Positions 1 to 10,282 of a stretch of 64,000 nt of DNA are shown here, in pieces. A program made the translations under genes and the position numbers. The number at the start of each line of letters is the position of its first letter. Positions within the stretch are counted from its first letter, which is position 1. The stretch covers positions 124,001 through 188,000 of the forward strand of contig MU405217.1 of NCBI GenBank assembly GCA_022836615.1. Reading direction: 5' to 3'. A model generated the notes under the pieces. That model was not told where the DNA came from. It saw only the letters and a list, made by a program, of their open reading frames with translations, and searched no databases. The stretch is from Annulohypoxylon bovei var. microspora (Eukaryota; Ascomycota; Sordariomycetes; Xylariales; Hypoxylaceae).

Positions 1-555
1 AGTAGCATCCTTGTAAAAAGATTCAGACTCCATGCCGGCAATTCGTGCTTGAGCGGGGGATCCGTATCTATAAGCTGATAGTGGTGGTCCGGGCTGACCG
101 TCGGCGCTGTAAGAATATGTCGGAGTGAAGGCCGGGCTGCTATGTCTATAAGGATCCTTGTAGCTTACAGGCGGAGCTCTAGGAACGTCGGGAGCGGCTG
201 GGGGAGGCGAAAGGGCACCTTCGTCGTGCGAGCCGACTTCCGGAATGTCTTCTTGTGTTCGGCTAGTGCGTCTTCGCCGCTTCTCCTGCAGATCTGAAGG
301 ATATCGATTTTGTCCGTAGGGCAGGGAGGACGGACGAGGAGCTAACCCGGTGTTTGGGAAGTTTGATGTGGCAGGGGATTCTAGAGGGCTGAAGGTAGAA
401 TCGGTATGTGTAGTTTGGACGGATGCCCGATTCGATCGCGACTGAAACTGGGGAGGAGGCTGGTCCAAGGACTGTCTGCGATCAGGTTGATCATAGTCAC
501 CGGACATGCGACGAGCATTTGAAGGGGGCAATTGGCCCCAATATGGTGCAGACAT
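1..555 (-). CDS. N-terminal part of a large disordered fungal protein (partial)
   Basis: An open frame of 185 codons runs from an ATG at 555 (beginning MSAPYWGQLPPS) off the left edge with no stop, so only the N-terminus is present. What is visible is low complexity: rich in Pro, Ser, Arg and Gln, with a basic KRRRR stretch near residue 100 and a PPPAAPDVPRAPPVSYKDPY segment near residue 130. There is no globular fold in this part. From memory, an MSAPYWG start followed by such a tail is found in large fungal proteins with a C-terminal PhoD-like phosphatase domain. That domain would lie outside this window, so the family call is only a suggestion. No intron is needed in the visible part. Confidence 0.6.
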   Translation of the reverse strand, partial: MSAPYWGQLPPSNARRMSGDYDQPDRRQSLDQPPPQFQSRSNRASVQTTHTDSTFSPLESPATSNFPNTGLAPRPSSLPYGQNRYPSDLQEKRRRRTSRTQEDIPEVGSHDEGALSPPPAAPDVPRAPPVSYKDPYRHSSPAFTPTYSYSADGQPGPPLSAYRYGSPAQARIAGMESESFYKDAT

Positions 556-2965
556 GATGGACAACTATCAGGCTCGGCGGTGATTGGGCTGCAAGATAGG
601 CTGAACTTAGGACGGATGGAGGCGTGTCGAACTAGCTATCATCTGCGGGCCTCCATGATGACCAATGCGATGCAGACACATGCGACTCGGGTAGTTGTGG
701 GTAGCAGGTAATTAATGCAGGGGAAAACCAGAGGTACAATCACGGAGCTGTAGTTGCGAGCATGAGGAGAATCGTCGAAGCTTGAGTTGTATTAATCTAG
801 GACAAGTTGGTCAAGTTGTTGGCTGAAAAAATAATAATATGGCTGGTAAGAGAGCTAAGCTTCTTCAGCTCTTTTACCAAGGCTGGCGAGAGTCGAAAAG
901 AAGCCGGGATCTTTTTGCTTTTCCCTTTCGGACCTCCAGAGCCTTGCAACCTGGAAGCCTCCCGGTTTTTTTCGTTTGAATCCTGGCGCGGAAGACGGGT
1001 AATAACCCGTGTAATAGCCCGTGTACCCGGTAAGAAACAGATCTAGCCTCGTACAATAAATCACATACGGGCGTATTCCGTGGCGGGAAGATAGATGAAA
1101 GATGATGTCTTTATATTGTCCGTTATTTTGTGAGTAGCCGGCTGTCTTGAGAAAGAAGCGGTCAACCGTTGGACGGGGTTTTTATTAATGTAACTAGCTA
1201 TGCTTCTTGCATTCGTGAGTGGATTTTTACCTATTAGGTATGTTAGTCGAAAGGCGTCGGGGCTGAGAAGCCCTCAAACCCCAGAGCTGAATCTTTCTTG
1301 TCAGGTACAGTATAAGAGACCAAGACAGAGGGCTTGGAGAGCCATAAATAACGGTGGTTGGTTATGCCCCTCTCTAAACGAAATATATCTCAGTCAATAA
1401 AAGAGAGACATTAGTTTCCGACAAGGGCGACAATACGATAGTAATACTGACCTACCTAATCTGGTAATACACAATGTATAGGTATATATCAGGGTTATCC
1501 AAGTCGCAAGTGTCTCTTCACGTACCTGAGATAATAAATCACAAACTTCAAACGGTCGGTTTTAATTCACTTCAAAGGTTGTCCAATGATCGGGAAGAGC
1601 CGTGGCTCCGAACGGAAAAGGCCCTAGAGCTCTCAGATCTTTAATTAGATATCGACGGTGTGCCATATGTAGATCCTAGTTTAGCTTGTGATGTCATCCC
1701 CAGAATAGAACATTATGTTGGTGATGCTTTGTGCAAAGTGCATATAATAGAAAATGATGAAAAGAATATTGTTGGAAAGTGTGTTATTCTCGAGTATTTC
1801 TCAGTTGATAGTATTCGAGTTATTTTCAACTTAAGATTGCTGAAGAAGTTCGGATAGACATTTGTACTCTGATAGGTGGAGTCTTCAAGCTGTTTGACTT
1901 TTGCGAGTACCGCATATGTAAGTGAGCGGACCTGGCAGGAACGGTTACTGGCATATATATACACCCGATTACGTATGTACGGCACCACCACCATGAAATC
2001 GATGCCTTGTAACTCAAGAATAAGGGGAGTGCTAATTCCATTAGTGAAACATTTTAATCTGTAAACAAGCTGTGTATAAGCAGGTCATAATTGATTTTCT
2101 CTATTAGATCATGCTAATTTCCAAGGTTATTTAATAGCCGATGGTGTAAATGTCTACTTCCGAATTGCTTCATTTATAGGTATGTACAGAGGTATTAGGT
2201 ACATTACATCTGATACGATCAAATGATTTTTGCTAAGGACTTTTTAGGGGTTTTGAGAATTCAAAATAATAGCCGGAGCCAATCACAATTTAAGACGTTC
2301 CCCACACACTTGCCCATCTAAACCCGAAGAATGGCGTGGCGCGTGGCTTGGTAGTGTTTTAGAACACCTGGCTTTCCGCGTTATGTAAGGTTTTTTAGGC
2401 GTGTAAATTGTAAGCTTACAAGGCAAGAGCGGAAAAGAGTGGATTGCGCCGCCACACTTGCACCCTTCCACTCGTCAACCTAATCTATTACAACGATAGG
2501 GAGAGACCATACGTATTCCTCTTCCTATCTACCTATTCTTATACACACTCTACCGAATTTATCTTTGCCGTTTCCATGACGCCCAAAGTAATAGCAAGCA
2601 ATTGTCATACTTGATTAGTAGATCTCACTTCCATCACTCGATGGGGGAAGCTGCCGCTTCTTCATCCGCCAAGATATTCTTTCACGGTTTCATTAAGGAG
2701 GTTCGTGCATGGCCTTGAGCGAAGGCGTTTTGTTCCGTCTGCTTTTCTGGATACCTACAAGTTACAACGTCCACTACCTACGAAATACCTAAGGTCACCT
2801 AACTACCTGACTAACTACTTATACTCGATCTCGTTTTGTCCTTTCTATCGAGTCTATCATTATATCTCTTTATCCTCTTCGTAAACTCGCCATATCGATA
2901 AATACCAACTCGTTCCCGTCCCGAGGTTTGCGGGGCGTTTTGATTAACGCTCACATCATCTCACA
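556..2965. other. Divergent intergenic region between the partial gene and KEX2
   Basis: This stretch of 2.4 kb has only short, unconvincing open frames and no RNA gene that I can recognise. It must hold the promoters of the leftward gene at 555 and of KEX2 at 2966. The last 150 bases before KEX2 are pyrimidine-rich (for example around 2835-2885), which is usual for fungal transcription start regions. No repeat structure was seen. Confidence 0.5.
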
Positions 2966-5515
2966 ATGAAGCTCACTCCTCTAGTCGGCCTTGTTGTCGG
3001 TGGCCTGGCTGGACTAGGTACCGCATCCCTACAACGCCGGAATTTCGACTCAAACGATTACTACGTTCTCCATCTCGAACGCGATGCGCAACCCGACCTA
3101 ATCGCGTCACGACTTGGTCTGAGGCACGAGGGCCAGTTGGGCCAACTTCCGGGTCACCATATCTTTTCCACTTCCAAAGCCGAAGTTGATGTCGTGCGGC
3201 GCGCAGTCCAGGAGCGTCGACGGAAGCGTTCGATAGGTGGCGTAGACGTCCTTGACAGTGTAAAGGCCTCGCATAAGCAAAAATTACGTGCTCCTATGCA
3301 AAAGCGAATTATCCCGCCTCCCCCGGCCGGCTTTAATCCCACGATACGAGCAGACGAGCCTGATGCAATGGCGGTGGAAAAGCAAAAATCTGTAATGCAG
3401 ACACTCAGCATTTCCGACCCGATCTTCAACGAGCAGTGGCATCTTTTGAACACGGTTCAGCTAGGTCATGACGTAAATGTTACGGGTGTCTGGCTCTCGG
3501 GAGTCACGGGCAAGAATGCGACTGTGGCTATTGTGGATGACGGGTTGGATATGTATAGCAACGACTTGAAACCAAACTACTACGCCGAGGGTAGTTACGA
3601 CTTCAACGATCAGAGGCCAGAACCTCGCCCGACTCTATCCGACGACAGACATGGTACCCGATGTGCCGGCGAAGTCAGTGCTGCGAGGAATGATGTTTGC
3701 GGTGTTGGTGTCGCGTACGACTCCAAGATTGCTGGCATTCGAATCCTCAGTAAACTAATTAGCGACGCGGACGAGGCTGAGGCTATGAACTACGATTACC
3801 AACATAACGACATATACTCTTGCTCTTGGGGTCCACCGGATGATGGAAAATCAATGGACGCACCTGGCGTTCTCATCAAGGCGGCTATGTTGAATGGAGT
3901 GCAGAAAGGCCGCGGCGACAAAGGATCTATCTACGTTTTTGCTAGTGGCAACGGCGCCGCAAGTGAAGACAACTGCAATTTCGATGGTTACACGAATAGC
4001 ATATACAGCATCACTGTTGGCGCAATTGATAGACAGGGAGTTCATCCTTACTACTCCGAGAAGTGCTCGGCCCAGCTTGTTGTCACCTACAGCAGTGGCA
4101 GTGGAGACGCTATTCATACCACTGATGTCGGGGAAAACCAATGCTACAACGGACATGGTGGTACTTCCGCTGCCGCGCCTCTGGCTGCTGGTATCTTCGC
4201 CTTGGCCCTCGAGATTCGTCCCGATTTAACCTGGAGAGATATGCAATACATTGCGCTGCAGAGTGCAGTGCCCGTCGACCTGGACACTGGCGAATGGCAA
4301 ACTACCACTATTGGCAAAAGTTTTAGCCACACCTTTGGCTACGGCAAGATTGACAGCTACGCTCTTGTGGAGGTAGCAAAGACTTGGAAGAACGTTAAGC
4401 CTCAGTCGTGGTATTACTCTCCATGGTTACATGTTCACAAGGCTATTCCTCAAGGCGACCAGGGTTTGTCAGTTAGCTTCGAAGTCACGCAAGACATGCT
4501 CAAGGAGGCCAATCTCGAGCGTCTGGAGCATGTTACGGTCACAATGAACGTGGAGCACACCCGCCGGGGAGATCTGAGCGTCGATCTCATCAGTCCCACT
4601 AACGTCATCAGCCACCTGTCTGCCACCCGTAAGCTAGATACTAGCACCGAGGGCTATGATGACTGGACTTTCATGTCTGTTGCTCATTGGTAAGTGTTCC
4701 ACTTTTGAATATCTAACAACGTTTGAAACTAATCATAATCTAGGGGTGAATCTGGAATTGGTAAATGGACACTTATTGTGCGTGATACCAAGGTTAACGA
4801 CAACTCTGGCAACTTCACCGACTGGCATCTTAAGTTGTGGGGTGAGAGCATCGATGCTTCTAAGGTTAAGCTGTTGCCTATGCCGACCGAAGATGATGAT
4901 GCAGACCACGATGTGACAAGTACTGCCACTCCAATTGCGGCCACAACTAGCCTTCCCTCGATCCCGGATGCCACTAACACTGTACCCACTACTCTCCCAT
5001 CGGATCACCCTGAACGTCCCTCGAAACCTACTAAGACTTCTGGGGAAAGTGTTGCCACACAGACAGGCACCGAGGCGGCAGCGGAGACTACTACCCAAAG
5101 CTCATGGCTACCCTCGTTCCTCCCCACCTTCGGCGTCTCCTCTAGCACTCAGGCTTGGATCTACGGTGCTATCGGCCTGATCGTCGCCTTCTGCGCCGGG
5201 CTAGGCGCGTGGTTCTGGTTCGTGCGCCGCAAGCAGCGCCTCAACAACCCGCGCGACGACTACGAATTCGAGCCCCTTAACGCCGATGACGGCGGCGAAG
5301 GTCTCGGCGCTACTGGCGAGAAGGGCCAGAAGCGACGTGCCGGCGAGCTGTATGACGCCTTTGCGGGCGGCAGCGAGGATGAAGCTGAAGAAGAATCGGG
5401 AACCGATCACTTCAGCATAGCCAGCCATGACGACGACGAAGACGACGATGAAGACGAAAGGAGACCGGGTCACACCGAGAAGCAGAGCTCCAGACTGCTA
5501 GGCGACGGTAGATAG
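2966..5515 (+). CDS. KEX2: Kexin, Golgi subtilisin-like proprotein convertase (KEX2)
   Basis: Exons 2966-4689 and 4744-5515 are joined by a 54-nt intron (GTAAGT...TAG) and encode 831 residues. The order is typical of Kex2: signal peptide (about 1-20), propeptide ending in basic sites (MQKR near 112), S8 catalytic domain, P-domain, Ser/Thr-rich stalk, one membrane segment (about 730-750) and an acidic cytosolic tail. The triad is visible as Asp191 (IVDDG), His229 (RHGTRCAG) and Ser401 (GGTSAAAP), with oxyanion Asn329 (SGNG). The intron falls in the P-domain, and splicing restores AHWGESGIGKW. The family cleaves after Lys-Arg or Arg-Arg pairs in secretory cargo in the late Golgi. The acidic tail (residues about 790-825) matches a sorting tail. 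Convergent with SNX4 downstream. Confidence 0.95.
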
Positions 5516-6393
5516 GGTCTCAGGTGGGAAAGAGAACCCTGGTAGAAAAAGTTTCGCTCGTCTCGATAACACAAGCATGGATTGGAATGTGGATACATCG
5601 TCCCTAGATTCGTTATCATAGCATGTTGCTGCTCTTCGGTTGTTCTGTTGTTCTGTATATACATACTTATCACAGTATCGACATATGGCATGGTCCGTAC
5701 GGCGTTTGGGAGTATCAATAGATGTAGGCATTTAAGTATTCTTGCTAAGGTATTCATTGGTTGATTTTTCATTGTCGAGGGGTTTAAGTGCCTTGCCTAC
5801 TTAAAGATATAAAATTAGACTTGAGGCCACATGAGCATTGTTCATCCAAAGTACGAGGTGTACTCGCGAATACCTAGATAATTTAATGCAGTAGGCTCCT
5901 AGTCATAAGTCCAGTCACCTATTTGCTCACGATCCATGTCCAATAGATTTAACCCTACGAGAGTTAAAAGTCGCATCACGTGAAAACATAAAAACGTAAA
6001 ACATACCTAGTCATGCGAATATGTAAGTAAACAAGAAGCAGAAAGCTCCTCTCTTTTTCTATGAAACAACGCGACTCGAATTTCCCTTCAACGCCGGATT
6101 ACCCCCTTAACTCCCTAGTGTTTCGTTCATTCCATAGCTTGCTTGCTCCCCAGCCAAACTACGTACATCCATCCGTGCTCTTCAACGCCGTCTCGATTTT
6201 TGCTTGCTTGAACCTCGGGATAGAATAGATGGAGCTTATAAGACGTTTATGACGGGCTTCGCGTATCCTAGGTAAGCCCCCATCGGTTTGACTCGGTGTC
6301 GAGGTTTCTGGGTTGTGCCATGCGCAGCAAGAACATCCGTTCCAACGAAGTTGTCCTCTCACTGTCTAGCCCAACCATTACTCCTCTACCCAC
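5516..6393. other. Convergent spacer between KEX2 and SNX4
   Basis: This is an 878-bp 3'-to-3' spacer between two convergent genes. Only short accidental frames are present. It must contain both 3' untranslated regions; no repeat or RNA gene was recognised. Confidence 0.5.
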
Positions 6394-7895
6394 TCAACCC
6401 GTATACGCCGACTCGCTCAGCCCCTCCTTCTCCATCTCGCGAACATACTGGTCCCAGACGTCGATGACGCCTCCGTAGAACTCGACGTGCGCGTCGGCGA
6501 GGCCGCCGAACTGGCGCTTGAGCTCGATGCGCTTGATCCTCTCGAAGTCGACGACCTCCTTGACGACCTCCTCGTCGAAGGCCTCGCTCGTCTTCTTGGC
6601 GCGCTCGGCCTCGGTGGTCAGCTCGTCGATGCGCATCTCGAGCTTGCGCAGGCGCTCGCGGCGGCTGGCCTCGTGGTCGACGCCGCGCACGTCCTCGATC
6701 TTGGAGCGGATGAAGCCGCCGGCGCCGCCGAGCGCCCCCGTGCTGCCGTACCCGTACCCGCTGGCCAGCGCGTCGCGGTCTACCGTCGACTTGTTGAGGT
6801 ACTCCGTCAGCTGCTCGTGGTCCAGCTGCTTCTGCTCGCGCGCCTTGAGCAGGTTCTTGAGCGCCTGGCTGTACGCTTGCATGTCCCGCAGGCTGCCGAG
6901 GTAGTCCTGGTCCGTGTGCTCGCGCAGCTTCTTGAGTCCGGCGGCCGTGTCCTCGACGCTGGCTGCGAAGCCGTGGACGGCGCTTTCCACGCCCGGTTCG
7001 AGTGTGATGAGTTTCTGGAACTGCTCTGTGAGATCTCGTAGGTCTGTTTCTAGGTCTATTTCCCGTCGAGCTACCCGCGCCACAACCTTCTCCACGTGCC
7101 CTAGATCTTCGTCCAGCTTGTCGCTCTTCTCGCGGACCTCGATGAATCGCTTGTCGTGCTTGTGTACCTTGGTAAAAGCGTTGATGAAAGTATCGGCGAA
7201 GTTGTCGAAGACGCCTCCGCTACCTTGCTCCGAGGTTGTGCTAGTTCTAGACGCGCGGGATCTCATAGTCGCGTTCCAGTCGGGAGATTCTAGGAAGGTG
7301 TGTAGAATAGGAGCTCGACGGAGGATAGGATGTAAGGTAAGGCGCGCAAGAAAGCGTTGTAGGGAGTATGCTCGACGATTTGTAAAATCCGGACCAAAGC
7401 GATCTCCTCGCACATACTCCATGCGTTGCTTGTCCGGCAGCGGCGGCACGGCGCATGCTGGATAGTCCTTGGAAAGGGACTTGGAGAGGAAGACGAAATC
7501 TGTGAAGCGACGACGGGAGGTGAATGTAGCTTTCTGGAAAGAGGGGAATGTTGACTGTAGGAATTAGTAATTAGTAATTAGGAATTTAGTACGATAGCTT
7601 CCCAGATCACAAAGGGTTTATAGAATGGCCTTACATTAGTAGTAATCAGATATGATACAAAAGCGTCCTTGGTGCCATCCTGCTCCTTGCGGGGCTCCGA
7701 TACGATACACTCTAGTATGTCGCCGGACAATCCGGGGTCTTGGAGTTGTAAATCTTCACCATGATGTTGATCTTCAGCGCTTGGCGGCTCTGCATTTACG
7801 ACGGGTGTTGAAGAGCTCGATTCTGCAGCATCGGACGCACTGTTACTGCTATTCCAGGGAATGCTAGAGAATGTATCTTCGTCAATGACCGCCAT
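6394..7895 (-). CDS. SNX4: Sorting nexin 4 / Atg24, PX-BAR protein
   Basis: Exon 1 is 7895-7635 and exon 2 is 7554-6394, with an 80-nt intron (GTAAGG...CTACAG), giving 473 residues. Residues about 45-180 form the PX domain. The phosphoinositide-binding arginines are in TSRRRFTDF (residues 99-105), and PPLPDKQRMEY and RRAYSLQRFL follow. The rest (about 200-473) is a helical BAR region with many charged heptads, plus a Gly-rich insert (GYGYGSTGALGGAGG). The family binds PI3P on endosomes, recycles SNAREs from endosomes to the Golgi and supports selective autophagy. The length matches fungal Snx4. The start MAVIDEDTFSSI resembles other fungal Snx4 N-termini, and the junction restores TTNSTFPSFQKATF. 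The opposite strand has long GC-rich frames that are only shadows. Confidence 0.93.
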
Positions 7896-8531
7896 CGTCG
7901 GTGGGGTCTCGGTCCAGTTATCGCCGCAGCCTAATCTGTAATTTGGATACCCGGGATTTTATGACCATAAATGATATGACGGTGGATTAAAATGGATCGC
8001 AATAGGTTATCGCCGAAATACTCTTCTATGGAAAGGGTAAAGTAGTTGTCGTTAATGTCGTCGTCAAGGTGAGAGGTGTGAAATTGTGAAATTGTGAAGT
8101 TGGTGATGCGGGATTGGATTGGTTGAAGTGGGGAGCAAGGCGATAGAAGCTGCCTGTCAGGTACACGACGTCACCTCATGCAATAATGAAACTTAATACA
8201 TATGCAAGTATTGAATTAATCCATAAAACAGTACTGTGCTAACTGTGTTTATCGATAAGGCTCGTAAGGACAGGGGTGCCTTGATCCACAATCCAATCCA
8301 ATGTTTACTGTTCAATGTTGTTAACAACCAGCCTTGAACCACTTCACTTGAGAGACAGATGCTGAAAGACACATATCTAATGATCAGGTTTTCCGATACT
8401 GGAACGATATATCTCTCTTTTCTCATGAATCTAAAAGATACACACTTAAAATTCCCCAATAATTTGACTTTACCAGCTCGGGACATACCTGTCTCCAATA
8501 GCCATGCCGAGTTGCCCCTATTCATGGCTGT
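7896..8531. other. Promoter region of SNX4
   Basis: A 636-bp spacer upstream of SNX4 and downstream of the next minus-strand gene. It has no convincing open frame. Short direct repeats such as gtgaaattgtgaaattgtgaag near 8079-8099 are visible. It presumably holds the SNX4 promoter and the 3' end of the neighbour. Confidence 0.45.
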
Positions 8532-9464
8532 TTAATCGAAATAGTTTGCATCCAGTACATAGACCATACCAAAATGCATCATACCACGAACGGCTAAAAG
8601 CCCCAAGCAGCCCTTTGGATCGATACCCCAAGCTGAACAATCCTTAGTGCCACTCGTGTGATGGAACTTCTCAAATGATTCTTCATTTTCATAATCCTCA
8701 ATCTTCATAAATGGTGATTTCTTACGGTTCTGTCGGCTGTTGCCTATCTCATCCACCCTACACGTGTGCTCGCGATACTTTTTGCAGAAAAATGACATAG
8801 CCACGGTATTAGCTTTCTCAAGACTTCGGGCTATCCCGACCACTTCCCACACTCTTTCGCCGGTCACACCGTTGGAGGAGGGAAGCTCGTCCCACATGTG
8901 TATGATCAAGAAGCCCATGCCGTCGTAGAGAGGAGGCATCAAAGCGGAGAACTTGTTCAATGTTCTTAGACGGTTAGTCTCCAGCTTGACCATCATAGCT
9001 ATCGGAAAGCGGGATCTTGACTCCTGTCTTAATTGGAAAATGCTGTGGGCATATGGGCCTTCACGAATCAACAGGGTTGTGTCATCTCCGTCTTCTTCAT
9101 CCGAGCTTGATTCTCTGCTGTCTTCCGATTCGTAATCGTACCCTATAAGCTCAGGGGCATCAGGATCGACCACCGTAACACTATCTCCGTCATTGTCCCA
9201 ATCTTGGATTTGGGGCTGCTGAAGAGACTCAGATGGTTTTGGGCTGGGTCTCGAGGTTTTGGTCTTGATCGATGCCAAATTTTCCTTCTTGCTGTCGTTT
9301 TCGATGTTGACTCTTGGGGATTTGGTGTCCGCATGCGAGGAACTGGCTGTAGGCTTATTAGGCCTGATAGCCACTTTCTCTCCGCTAGCCCGAGGGCGCT
9401 TGTTGACCATGTCGCCGTCTATAGCAGTAGCATTAATACGCTTGCTAGGGCTAGATCTCACCAT
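8532..9464 (-). CDS. Unrecognised protein with disordered basic N-terminus
   Basis: A single-exon frame of 310 residues from ATG 9464 (MVRSSPSKRINATA). The frame stays open further upstream to 9689, but that extension lacks the composition of the body, and the 9464 ATG has a good context (gagATGG-like start CACCATG in reverse is not present, so the choice rests on composition). Residues 1-100 are Lys/Arg/Ser/Pro-rich with nuclear-localisation-like patches (KRPRAS), followed by an acidic Ser/Asp/Glu tract (about 125-145). The C-terminal half looks globular, with FPIAMMVKLETNRLR, MGFLIIHMWDELPS and DCSAWGIDPKGCLGLLAVRGMMHFG. I do not recognise a family. A nuclear location is an inference from composition only. 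It could be lineage-specific. Confidence 0.6.
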   Translation of the reverse strand: MVRSSPSKRINATAIDGDMVNKRPRASGEKVAIRPNKPTASSSHADTKSPRVNIENDSKKENLASIKTKTSRPSPKPSESLQQPQIQDWDNDGDSVTVVDPDAPELIGYDYESEDSRESSSDEEDGDDTTLLIREGPYAHSIFQLRQESRSRFPIAMMVKLETNRLRTLNKFSALMPPLYDGMGFLIIHMWDELPSSNGVTGERVWEVVGIARSLEKANTVAMSFFCKKYREHTCRVDEIGNSRQNRKKSPFMKIEDYENEESFEKFHHTSGTKDCSAWGIDPKGCLGLLAVRGMMHFGMVYVLDANYFD

Positions 9465-10282
9465 GTTAGAAGATCTTGAGAAATAAAACTTGGAGTTGAA
9501 TAGAAGAAGATCGATAAAAGCTAGAAAATGGGAGGAGATCTCTGCTCTACTTAAGTGTCCATAATCATCTCTACATTGACACAGAATCACATACTCCAGT
9601 GGACCGTGAGTCCGTAACACAATACACCATTCTAGGGCAATAATCTTATTTTTCTCCTTTTGCTTTCCTCTTCTAAAGCGACACCACAAAACTCACTATG
9701 ATTATTATACGGCCATATTATAGGGCACCAGCAAACGAACTTAACTATCTAGGTATTGTCATGAAAATAATGCCAGTGCAGGTCATATTTTATAACTTTA
9801 CACCATCACAGATAACCCACACCTCAGTCTTTTGATCGAGCACCGCCGTCGCCTTAAATAGTGCGGGCTAATCACCCCGGTCCAGGTGAAAAAAAACCGC
9901 AATTCACATCTCTCGTTTGAATAGCCATTAGCCAATAACCATTAAGCATGCGGCAACCACGGTGTGTGGCGTTCACTGATGCCTAGTCCAGACCGGTGCC
10001 TGGGCGATCGTCCGCCTCCTACATAGAGTGCAAACAGTACAGCAATAAGTCAGAGCCATATAAAAGCACAGGTTAATATATCATGCAGGATGCCAGCGTA
10101 GCACACAACTGCCATCGACGTAATACATACGATGTGAACAAATTCGATATACGAAAAGCCTTTGTATTACCCTCACTCGGTTGTTCCAGGCACTTCTAGG
10201 CCATGTGAGCATGCACGTTATAATTACACGGGTGGACCTAATCAGGGCTCCTCCCCCTCCGCCGCCACCTACGCCATTACTG
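9465..10282. other. Intergenic region between hypothetical gene and GT90 gene
   Basis: About 820 bp between two minus-strand genes. Contains AT-rich sequence upstream of the 8532-9464 gene, a short A-run near 9889 and a GC-rich patch near 10250 that belongs to the 3' region of the glycosyltransferase gene. No further gene was recognised. Confidence 0.45.

Noticed and set aside
6487..7041. Long plus-strand frame opposite SNX4
   Set aside because: Mirror frame of GC-rich SNX4 codons; composition is Leu/Val/Ala/Arg-rich with no signature.
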